64,000 nucleotides of DNA from Streptomyces sp. NBC_01669 (GTDB lineage Bacteria > Actinomycetota > Actinomycetes > Streptomycetales > Streptomycetaceae): assembly GCF_026339735.1 (NCBI RefSeq), contig NZ_JAPEQG010000001.1:1240001-1304000 (forward strand), read 5' to 3'. This document shows, one piece after another, positions 56,001 through 62,332 of the stretch (position 1 is its first letter; the number at the start of each line of letters is the position of its first letter). A program made the translations under genes and the position numbers. The notes beneath the pieces were generated by a model, which was not told where the DNA came from, made no database searches, and worked only from the letters and a program-made list of their open reading frames with translations.

Positions 56001-56767
56001 ACGGCACCCTCAGCCTGTTCCAAACCAGTGACCAGTCCGGACTCCCCATCGCATTCCTCGTGGACGCCGCCTCCCAGCGGTGGACCGCGCTGATCTGCCT
56101 GGACGACACCGTCACCGACCAGCTGGGCACCCCCGAACACAAGGCGCGGTGGCGCGCCTGGCTGCAGTGGTCCAACCTGCTGCAGTTCCTCGTCCACGAC
56201 GGCGGCGACGGAGCCCAGCTGACCACATCCACCGCCGGAGGATTCGACACCTCGGTCCTCAAAGCGTTCGGCGGGATCGGAGAACTGGAGTCCCTGGTTG
56301 TCGAGTTCGGTGCCGGAGCTGCTGTGCCGCAGACTTCGGCGAACCACCACCTAGGCGAGTCCTCCGCCGAAGCGGCGCTGCGCGACCTCCTCTGGGACCA
56401 GGAGATCCTCGAGTTCCTTGACGAGGACGAACCCGACGCGGCCCTCACACGTCTCGCCCACACCCTTGCCGACCACGGCAAACAGGCCCCCGCGTACGGC
56501 TACGAGCTCGGCGAGCGCGGCTGGCTCGCGGACTTCGCCTGGCACGACTCGGCCCAGGCACTACAGATCGCCGTTATGGCCGAGGCACACGACCAAACGG
56601 ACGAAGAGAGCGACAAGACCTGGCGTGCCTACCGCGACGCCGGGTTCACCGTGCGGTCAGCCGACGAGTGGCTCGCCAACATCGGCGAGTTCCTCTCCCT
56701 CCTCCCCGACGCGACGACCCGCCCCGGTTCCGCCTCCGACCTCGACGAACAGAGTGCCGACCGATGA
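50057..56767 (+). CDS. giant DEAD/DEAH helicase with DUF1998 and nuclease-like C-terminal region
   Basis: 2236 aa. Motif I GTGSGKT 104-110, motif II DEFH 227-230, motif VI QQAGRAGRRTGN near 1100-1112. A DUF1998 zinc cluster PCREERGPACHRCL lies near 1681-1695, with further CxxC pairs (CRECG, CPACG, CPKC, CPSCG, CPRC, CTGCG). About residues 1815-1865 look like a Vsr/DUF2726-type nuclease strand-helix (VYLDGHRFH, DADKRNRLRADG, VFQLTWDDL). The layout resembles DISARM DrmA and DrmB fused, or an MrfA-type helicase, plus an effector domain. It likely unwinds and degrades unmodified DNA with its operon partners (inference). Confidence 0.78.
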   Translation: MRPTLEAQGLKESLLQYLSTTYGLADEGARKALEAFLGNETTGMFRGPYLRLRTPFSRAEDGWQQHLDWRRTDGWSPYAHQARAFARLTSKDGHTPQPTLVTTGTGSGKTESFLYPVLDHCARERAAGSNGVKAVFLYPMNALATDQAGRINDLLTEYDELSGVRAGLYIGDKAATHYDRVYTRRQDMQLSPPDILITNYKMLDLLLQRASDAPLWESSDIRYVVVDEFHTYDGAQGTDVAMLLRRLASAVGATREGEPLGSITPVATSATLASGTDEDGVRRLLDVATQVFGSTFTADAIVGEDRLTVDEFIPDAKFLPGQVPAPEALTVLPDPASGPDALGDLIEAVTGARITDPVALGAALKRNRLTYAVLKAFDGSVHTYDEVLDVMRRSGAKAWDEAITTRPQIAASALARFVALLSMARDPDAPDGMSRPLVQVEVHQWARSVTRMLRGVLPWPRAEFAWDAAGSARQPRATPDTTTSQDTKVFLPAVYCRECGRSGWSVLAPESDFEELGFEAHKIRRATVTAAKAKVRTLVAATDNEAREGNGRTAMDRASQKSLTTGGAGVLMVLDGQTQRLRLPDPQGDYDDEGNPRPAGPDSAFVLVQLGDNAERAAKDDWCPACGTHNAIRFVGTGSAALAAASVTQLFTGGEMDKEQRETKTLMFNDSVQDAAHRAGFVASRSYTFSLRALFTKHLAEERPLALNDLLADVVEATTDRETLAAVVPPDLHDVTGVARLLSGKGRGGDRRTWDLIGERFAFEAVMEFGLRSRNGRTLELTRTAAAWVGIADEQAAVALVRAAHEECTQRGLPLTAHDDARYLAFLRAFLERLRTRGAVGHRWLEKYLEEAGTSRFFIWGGRPRGMKAFPRGVSAPSFLLARPKTGSEFDVAAGRLSWYQTWAQRCLGMTREQTDDFWVRLLPRLTDAGLIASGTPRDTAARFHGLQPGAVQLQLLSDTQVNEAYVRCPKCFWEQTTHPALLAQYHGQPCPAYRCASGRLVAGDRWLETVDRHDRDRDYRNDYYRGLYRRAGTYQVITAEHTGLLTRAQRERTEDAFRKGEGFNDPNVLSCTPTLEMGIDIGDLSAVVLGALPRRPANYAQQAGRAGRRTGNAFLLTIPDRSRRDLYFLDRPRDMIDGRIVPPGSYLSAIEILRRQYTAHLLDLAARGRLLREDGKPLAALSRRVDELFGPSGYLADFIEAALAHGENLVAGFLALFPTGVSETAKAELEKYAVRGLRSAVEKAERAWDGDNQKLRTRIRTIRAAIDELRDGDEEQARTKAELEAELHATSKQGAARQRRPAQEVLCDLGLLPNYALIDAVTTLDATVYWPEGKTAEGRDTYKSRSYRYERPRAFALSELAPGNTFYAEGYKHRITGIDIVTGKDQDWRHWRFCPSCGYVRTENAESDISPCPRCADTGIADSGSLRQIVQPTVVTARDKREDARIGDESDDRDRRFYTTIDIVDIAPGDFAKRKSWRHKKQIFGVDYTRRAVIRKINAGPLSIGAQENDQIAGKPVRIAPFHVCTGCGAASADGRPVFDDDRDAVDNSANRQRALKHHTPWCPLRRGTADVPQEPVLLAHELTTEALRILLPAATVLVEEKVHSFQAALRLGVDAAFGGDPQHLDTTLATMPDRDTAERRHFLVLYDRLPHGTGYLDRLTDPAAFRQVLEDARRLMVECPCREERGPACHRCLYRYTDERHIECVSQQAALEILDELLGTETDDWDTVSVGNTDRIGLDGQVESDLEARFLKALRGWSTQRKDADLDESGDNSGYLRLDEAGTVHGWRLTAQRNEGFTRTDFTFEQADSPKQKITVYLDGHRFHASRRHNRLAGDADKRNRLRADGRIVFQLTWDDLDAFEGATGTAPSAAAGREPAEPVWPPYLRSAQDLARQLHTQDSDDLSANVFTDPMSMLLAYLRSPDEAAWGKRASAVVGGLLGTNNDPLVANGTPERTRQVLDQLLDAWGRTDSIDPVPVRDDGTLSLFQTSDQSGLPIAFLVDAASQRWTALICLDDTVTDQLGTPEHKARWRAWLQWSNLLQFLVHDGGDGAQLTTSTAGGFDTSVLKAFGGIGELESLVVEFGAGAAVPQTSANHHLGESSAEAALRDLLWDQEILEFLDEDEPDAALTRLAHTLADHGKQAPAYGYELGERGWLADFAWHDSAQALQIAVMAEAHDQTDEESDKTWRAYRDAGFTVRSADEWLANIGEFLSLLPDATTRPGSASDLDEQSADR

Positions 56768-59079
56768 CCGCACGCCTGAGCCTGTACCAGAAGGCCGAGA
56801 ACGAGCTCTACAAGATGGACTCGTCGGTCAAGACGAAGTTCTACGACTTCTGCCACCAGTTCCGCAACGACCCCGACCACCCGAGCCTCGACCTCAAGCC
56901 CCTCAAGGGCGACGGCCGCATCTTCCGCGCGAAGATCGACCGCTCGTACCGAGCGCTCCTCGCCCGCGCCGGCACCGGTGGCGACGGGGTCCAGCAATGG
57001 CTGATCGTCGCCGTCCGGCACCGCAAGGACGTCTACGAAGAACTCACCGTCGCCATCAACCGGATCACCGGTGAGATCGAGTTCGTCGACCTCGGAGTCG
57101 TCGGCCAGAGCGTGCTGCAGCGCGCGGGGGTACAGCTCACCCCCACGCCCGAAGAACAGGCGACAACAGCAACGGCCGGGCCCTCGCCCTCGCAGCCCAC
57201 CGAGCGTGCCACCGCCCAGCACACCACACCACTGCTGGCCGGACACACCGCCGAGGACCTGCGTCGGCTCGGCGTTGCCGAGGCCCTGATCGACCTCGCC
57301 CTCAATGTGACCAGCGAGGACGAACTCGACCAGCTGATCGCCAGCGCCCCTCGGCTGACCGCCGAGATCCTCACCGGCCTCGGCTCAGGCATGCCGCTCG
57401 ACGAAATCGAGCAAGAGATCACCCGCCCCGCTGCCACCATCCTCGAACCGGGCTTCGAAGACGACATGGCGGCCGCCCTGGCCCGTACCGCGGTCACCAC
57501 CGTCGACGACGACATCCGCAACGTCCTCGCCGAAGGTGACTTCCGCGCCTGGAAGGTCTACCTCCACCCCACCCAGCGCAAGATCGTCGAGCGGAACTAC
57601 AACGGACCCGCCCGCGTCAGCGGCGGCCCCGGCACCGGCAAGACCATCGTCGCCCTGCACCGCGTCGCCCGCCTCGCGGCCGCACTGCCCCCCGGCCACA
57701 ACAAACCGATCCTGCTGACCACCTACACCAAGAACCTCACCGCCGACTTGCGCTCCCGGCTCACCTCACTTATGGGACCCGAGCTACTCGGCCGCGTCGA
57801 CATCAAGCACATCGACCAGCTCGCCCAGAACGTCCTCAACGAAAACGTCGCACCCGGGTCGCAGCGCAGCGTGATCGGCGACGAACCCGCCCAGAACGTC
57901 CTGCGCGAAGTCCTCTTCGAGCACGACGAGCAGCGCTGGGACGCCGAGTTCATCTTCGACGAGTGGCAGCAGATCGTCCTCGGCCAGTCCCTCGCCACCC
58001 GACAGGACTACTTCAAGGCCCGTCGCGCTGGCATGGGCCGAGCCTTGAGCCGCCCTGAACGGGCCGCCATCTGGAAGCTCCTCGAACAGTTCACCCTGCG
58101 ACTCAACAGCATGAGCCGCGAAACCTGGGCCCAAGCCGCCGAACGCGCCGCCCGCTACGAGTACGAGCGCGCCCGCAAGATCCAGGCCCGCGCCGAGCGC
58201 AAAGAGGACATCGGCGGCGGAGACCTGATCCACCTCGACGACAACAGCTCCGGCATGCGCTACCTGCGCCACCGCTACCAGCACATCGTCGTCGACGAAG
58301 CCCAAGACCTCAGCCCTGCGCACTGGAAGATGCTCCGGGCGATGGCCGCACCCGGCCCCAATGACCTCTTCATCGCCGGCGACACCCACCAGCGCATCTA
58401 CGACCGCCAGGTCACCCTATCCACCGTCGGCATCAACATCCGCGGCCGCGCCTCAAAGCTGACCCTCAGCTACCGCACCACCCAGGAGATCCTCGACCAG
58501 GCCGCCAAGGTCGTCAGCGACACCACGTACGACGACCTCGACGACGGGACCGACACCCTCAACGGATACCACTCCCTGCTCCGCGGCCCCGCCCCCGAAC
58601 TCGCCGCCTGCACCGACTGGAACGAAGAGATCACCCAACTCGCCGAGACCCTCAAGGAATGGCGCGCCGAGATCACCCGCCCCGCCGAGGACGGCACCGT
58701 ACGCGACCCCAGCGGCACCATCGCCGTGTGCGTCGCCGACAGCGACATGGCCGGCCGCGTCGCCACCGACCTGGAGATCAAGCACGGCATCACCACAGCA
58801 ACCCTCACCAAGGAGGGGCCGCAGGGCGGCGGCGAGGTCCACATCGGCACCATGCACCGATTCAAGGGCCTGGAGTACCAGAAGCTCGCCGTCGTCGGCG
58901 CAAGCGACGGCATCCTCCCCCGCAGCTCTACCGCCGAGAAGTACGCGACCAGCGACCCCAGGCGCTACGAGCGGGAACTCAAGAAGAGCCGCAACCAGCT
59001 CTTCGTCGCCACCACCCGAGCCCGCGACGCGTTGCGTATCTCCTGGCACGGGAGTCCGAGCCCGTTCCTGCCGGTGTAG
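56764..59079 (+). CDS. UvrD/Rep-type helicase with N-terminal ParE/RelE-like domain
   Basis: 771 aa, ATGA overlap. Residues 1-110 match the ParE/RelE toxin-fold pattern (LYQKAENELYKMDSSVKTKFYDF, HPSLDLKPL, RIFRAKIDRSYRALL, WLIVAVRHRKDVYEEL). A linker of about 130 aa leads to the superfamily 1 helicase: motif I GGPGTGKT near 288-295, motif II VVDEAQDLSP near 509-518, TMHRFKGLEYQ near 697 and a C-terminal VATTRARDALRIS. No antitoxin gene is adjacent. The N-domain may be a nucleic-acid-binding module or a caged toxin released during defence (inference). Last gene of the operon. Confidence 0.82.
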   Translation: MTARLSLYQKAENELYKMDSSVKTKFYDFCHQFRNDPDHPSLDLKPLKGDGRIFRAKIDRSYRALLARAGTGGDGVQQWLIVAVRHRKDVYEELTVAINRITGEIEFVDLGVVGQSVLQRAGVQLTPTPEEQATTATAGPSPSQPTERATAQHTTPLLAGHTAEDLRRLGVAEALIDLALNVTSEDELDQLIASAPRLTAEILTGLGSGMPLDEIEQEITRPAATILEPGFEDDMAAALARTAVTTVDDDIRNVLAEGDFRAWKVYLHPTQRKIVERNYNGPARVSGGPGTGKTIVALHRVARLAAALPPGHNKPILLTTYTKNLTADLRSRLTSLMGPELLGRVDIKHIDQLAQNVLNENVAPGSQRSVIGDEPAQNVLREVLFEHDEQRWDAEFIFDEWQQIVLGQSLATRQDYFKARRAGMGRALSRPERAAIWKLLEQFTLRLNSMSRETWAQAAERAARYEYERARKIQARAERKEDIGGGDLIHLDDNSSGMRYLRHRYQHIVVDEAQDLSPAHWKMLRAMAAPGPNDLFIAGDTHQRIYDRQVTLSTVGINIRGRASKLTLSYRTTQEILDQAAKVVSDTTYDDLDDGTDTLNGYHSLLRGPAPELAACTDWNEEITQLAETLKEWRAEITRPAEDGTVRDPSGTIAVCVADSDMAGRVATDLEIKHGITTATLTKEGPQGGGEVHIGTMHRFKGLEYQKLAVVGASDGILPRSSTAEKYATSDPRRYERELKKSRNQLFVATTRARDALRISWHGSPSPFLPV

Positions 59080-59228
59080 GCGATCCGGTGATGCTCCCCC
59101 CCCCAAGCCTTTGATCCCACCGTGACGCGGTTCCTCAAGCCGATGCCCGGCCGGCAACCGAAGTGCCCCGAATGATCGTGCGCCCAACAGAAGTTCGGCC
59201 CTCAGGGCGGCAAGTGCGCATTCGAGTA

Positions 59229-59260
59229 TCACCTACCATAGCTGTCCTTATGGTAGGTGA
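59229..59260. promoter_or_regulatory. perfect 12-bp inverted repeat, candidate operator
   Basis: TCACCTACCATA and TATGGTAGGTGA are exact reverse complements separated by eight bases. The site lies in the 287-base gap between the UvrD-like gene and the HEPN-like gene. It is less GC-rich than a typical terminator here and sits about 105 bases before the next start, so an operator for a dimeric repressor is the better reading. The rest of the gap (59080-59228, 59261-59366) shows no gene. Confidence 0.5.
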
Positions 59261-59366
59261 GCCCGATAGCCTTGGATCATGACGACTCACCGGGACCGCA
59301 CCGCCGCGTCCGCCCCCGCGGACCACACGGCGCACGCCCCAACGGCCCCGCGCAGGGCGGTTACCG

Positions 59367-60452
59367 GTGCCTGAGCACAGCACAGGCTTCACCGGCGCCG
59401 TGCCGCCGACGCCGCGCGGCCCCGAGTACTGGCAGCGACCTGCCGGACCCGTCTCCGCGGACGCGGGCGGACAGGTACACTTCCCGCCGATCGCCAACGG
59501 CCTAGACTACCTGCTGAGCGCCACCGAACATCTCGCACCCGACCCGGTCTCGGAGCGGGCGCTGAAGTACGCCATCCTGCACCTCGCCGCCGGCGCCGAG
59601 GTCCTGCTCAAGGCCCGACTCCAGTTGGAGCACTGGTCGTTGGTCTTCAAGGACCCGGGCCAGGCCACCCGCAAGGCCCTGGAAGGCGGCACGCTCACCA
59701 GCTGCACCCCCCAGGAGACGCTGCAGCGGCTGCGCGACATCGCTGGCGTGGTCATCGACGACAAGGACATGCGGATCCTGACCCAGCTGGCGCAGCACCG
59801 CAACGCGCTGCAGCACTACGGGCTGACCGGGCCCACGGCGACCGTGGGATCGGTGGAAGCGCGTAGCGCCGCGGCGCTCGACTTCCTTATCCGATTCCTC
59901 GACGAGGAGCTGCTTCCGGCACTCACCGCGGAAGAACTCGTCGCTGTACAGGATGAGATGACCACCATCCGCGGAAAGCTCGAATCGATTGAGAGTTTCG
60001 CGAGGAAGCGGTTGAAGCGTCTGCGCGCCGTGCTTGAGCCAGTGCGTGCGAACACCGTACGGTGCGGCGAATGCTTCCAGTTCGCCCTCGTCATCGGCGG
60101 CCCCCGGCCGCGCTGTCACTTCTGCTGGAGCAGCCCGCCCCTGGCCTACACGCTCGCCGTACACGCCTTGCTCGAGCTGGGACGGCGCGTGCCCGACGCG
60201 GCCTTCGAGCACGTGCTGACGGGGAGCGGGAGTTTGGGGGAACGCTGCGACCGCTGTGGGTGCGACACCGTAATGCACGGGGTCATGACCGCGGCGTACG
60301 ACGATGCGGACGGCGGCCTAGTCGCCCTGTGCTTCTTCTGCGCCGAGGTCTCGCCCACCAAGCCGACGTGCCTAGTGTGCGGTGCGCGCTTCGAGCCGGG
60401 CCGCAGCGAGCTCGGCTGCCCCTCCTGCGTGCGAGAGTCGGAACAACAGTGA
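59367..60452 (+). CDS. candidate HEPN-motif protein with multiple zinc ribbons
   Basis: 361 aa from GTG 59367. The N-terminal 60-210 region is helical with R145-N-A-L-Q-H150, an R-x4-H arrangement as in HEPN ribonucleases, in a suitable helix (LTQLAQHRNALQHYGL) after an earlier helix rich in acidic residues. The C-terminal 130 residues hold at least four CxxC knuckles (CGEC, CHFC, CDRC, CFFC, CLVC, CPSC), probably two to three zinc ribbons. HEPN domains are common RNA-cleaving effectors in defence. The position directly after the helicase-methyltransferase operon supports a defence role. The HEPN call rests on the motif and helicity only. Confidence 0.55.
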   Translation: MPEHSTGFTGAVPPTPRGPEYWQRPAGPVSADAGGQVHFPPIANGLDYLLSATEHLAPDPVSERALKYAILHLAAGAEVLLKARLQLEHWSLVFKDPGQATRKALEGGTLTSCTPQETLQRLRDIAGVVIDDKDMRILTQLAQHRNALQHYGLTGPTATVGSVEARSAAALDFLIRFLDEELLPALTAEELVAVQDEMTTIRGKLESIESFARKRLKRLRAVLEPVRANTVRCGECFQFALVIGGPRPRCHFCWSSPPLAYTLAVHALLELGRRVPDAAFEHVLTGSGSLGERCDRCGCDTVMHGVMTAAYDDADGGLVALCFFCAEVSPTKPTCLVCGARFEPGRSELGCPSCVRESEQQ

Positions 60453-60735
60453 GCGAGCCGGGCCGCACGACTACTTCGCCCTGCTGGACGCCGGCGCCGA
60501 CGAGGTAGGCCGCCTGTACGTGGCGGGCGACGGCGTCACCGCGATGCTGCGAGGCAACGCCGAGCAGTGGCAGAAGGAGGCCCGCCAGCGCGGCGAGCTC
60601 GACGCATGCACCCTGCTGGTGCTCTCCGACCGGCTGACCGAGCAGGCCGACCGGCTCGATGGACAATTCCGCGACCACGTGGACACGCAGACGAGCCGCG
60701 ATTACCGGTCTGCCGCTTTCTCCGAACTAGGCTCC
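60449..60735 (+). pseudogene. remnant of a small gene, frameshifted start
   Basis: GTG 60449 overlaps the preceding stop as GTGA and reads MSEPGR. One missing base near 60464 would connect it to HDYFALLDAGADEVGRLYV, DGVTAMLRGNAEQWQKEARQ and LVLSDRLTEQADRLDG, which is protein-like with good codon bias. After about 60735 the frame runs antisense through a convincing minus-strand gene and loses coding character. It is probably a truncated gene or has a short C-terminus. No family recognised. Confidence 0.35.
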
Positions 60736-60740
60736 GGGAG

Positions 60741-61025
60741 TCATCCGTTGATGCTGAGACGCTCCTTGCGGAGCGTGAGGCAGACTGTGGCGGCGATGCC
60801 TGCTGCGACGACGAGGGATCCGGCGAGGGCCAGCAACTGGCTGTTGGAGGTGACGACGCCAGACCAAGCGAAGATCGCAGCACCAACGGAGAGTTCGCCG
60901 GCGACCATGCACGCAATCCCCTCGCCCGCGGACCAGCGGGAGCTCTGTGGCGTGAAGAGCGTGGATACCTCGCTCGAGGTTTTCTTGATCATCGAAGACT
61001 CCTGCGAACCGGATTGGGTTGCCAC
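60741..61025 (-). CDS. small membrane protein
   Basis: 94 aa on the minus strand from ATG/GTG-type start 61025. Two hydrophobic segments (about residues 37-59, IACMVAGELSVGAAIFAW, and 64-86, LLALAGSLVVAAGIAATVCL) are followed by a short basic tail RKERLS, giving two membrane helices. The N-terminal 35 residues are polar and Ser-rich. No family recognised. It lies between the defence block and the right-edge genes, on the opposite strand. Confidence 0.5.
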   Translation of the reverse strand: MATQSGSQESSMIKKTSSEVSTLFTPQSSRWSAGEGIACMVAGELSVGAAIFAWSGVVTSNSQLLALAGSLVVAAGIAATVCLTLRKERLSING

Positions 61026-61160
61026 GGCGTGAATGTGAAGGCCGCTGCCGTGTCCTCAACGGTTCCAACACGGCGCCGCCAAGTCCAGGCTTTCAAGTCT
61101 TCGGAGTTCACTGTGAAACCCGAGACATGAAACCCTCCACGCACATATCGTGGGCCAATT

Positions 61161-61976
61161 ATGTTGTGGCCTATGAACGTTGTTGCGCGGAGAAGCACGA
61201 CTCCTCCGGAGCGCCCACCGTGGACTTGGGTTGAAGCGGTGCCGTCCTTCCACGACGGCGAAGAGGACTGGCAGTCAGACCAGCTCGTTGCCGTTGGCAG
61301 GAAGGGGTACCCGCCCCGGTTTCGGATCGCGATCACGTGCAGGACGACGGACACGGCTGTGTGCGTCCCGGTCCACATTGTGACCGGCGGGTTCACGGTG
61401 CCCGACCTTCAGGTGACCGCGCATTGCCCGGAGGGCTATGCCACTGCGATCCCTCCCGTCATGAAGGGGCGATACCCGTTTCTGGCCAGGGCGCTCATGA
61501 TGGTGCCGGACTCGGTGGAGGTAGCACCCGACGGTACGTGGAGCTGGGTCCCCGCCAGCTGGGGCTGGGGCGGCCCCATTCCTGAGCGGGCCGTCATGAG
61601 TAAGGCTGAAGTACGGTCTGCGGCGACACCTGAAATGCTCCGCGAGATGAACGAGAGAGATAGACGCGAAGAGGAACTCTTCTCCGACATCAAGCGGCGA
61701 CTCTCCCCAAAATGGAAACGAGACATCGTTCCTCGGCTGAAAGAATACGCCGACTTCATGGTGATCCGCGGCATCTCCCGCGCCGAACTCGCTGCCGAAA
61801 TCGAAGTCCGGGAGAATATTTCGCGGTCGGAAGCACACAAGCGCCTCGCGCTTGCGGTTGAGATCGGCTTCATCCCAACTCGCGACGGCCACGCTCCCTT
61901 CTATGAGTCGTCCCATTGGACTCTGAGCGCACAGAAAGAAGGAGTGATCATCAATTCTCGACCCCGAGGTAGCTAA
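61161..61976 (+). CDS. hypothetical protein with C-terminal helix-turn-helix-like segment
   Basis: 271 aa from ATG 61161 (ATG 61173 equally possible; neither has a clear ribosome binding site). The N-terminal 140 residues are beta-rich with many Trp/Pro (FRIAITCRTTDTAVCVPVHI, TWSWVPASWGWGG). The C-terminal 100 are helical, and the segment ISRAELAAEIEVRENISRSEAHKRLALA could form a helix-turn-helix. GC is lower toward the 3' end. Function unknown. Confidence 0.5.
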   Translation: MLWPMNVVARRSTTPPERPPWTWVEAVPSFHDGEEDWQSDQLVAVGRKGYPPRFRIAITCRTTDTAVCVPVHIVTGGFTVPDLQVTAHCPEGYATAIPPVMKGRYPFLARALMMVPDSVEVAPDGTWSWVPASWGWGGPIPERAVMSKAEVRSAATPEMLREMNERDRREEELFSDIKRRLSPKWKRDIVPRLKEYADFMVIRGISRAELAAEIEVRENISRSEAHKRLALAVEIGFIPTRDGHAPFYESSHWTLSAQKEGVIINSRPRGS

Positions 61977-62046
61977 TTGGGGAAGTTCAGACTTCCTACA
62001 TCTGCCTCAAGGGGCCTTCGCTTCGCTAGTGCGAGCAGCGATCTGC

Positions 62047-62232
62047 TCAAAGAGAGGTATTCCTAGAAATACGGAGAATTCTTTCCGCTCTTGCCTCGAG
62101 TCGAGCGCCAAGCCAACCCTCGCGTTCAGCCTCTTCGATCCGGTCATCAAGTTTTTCGTGAATCTCGACCGGACGAGACCTGTCTGCAACGTCAATGATG
62201 AGAACTGGGCAACGGATAAAGGCTTCTCCGCA
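62047..62232 (-). pseudogene. second integrase-like C-terminal remnant
   Basis: Sixty-one codons on the minus strand between a TAG (62233-62235) and TGA 62047-62049: CGEAFIRCPVLIID, RPVEIHEKLDDR, IEEAEREGWLGARLEA. It aligns by eye with the remnant at 30.8-31.0 kb through R.VEI...L..R..EAEREGWLG. No start codon and no upstream domain are present, so it is a fragment. The rest of the gap 61977-62332 shows nothing else. Confidence 0.45.
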
Positions 62233-62332
62233 CTAAGTTGAGCCGAGCCGTCGGGACTCCGCCAACCGCATCGCAGCGGTCGCTGATGGCGGTCCCAATT
62301 GCAGTAGCTGCGGGACAACCCAAAGCAGGTAT

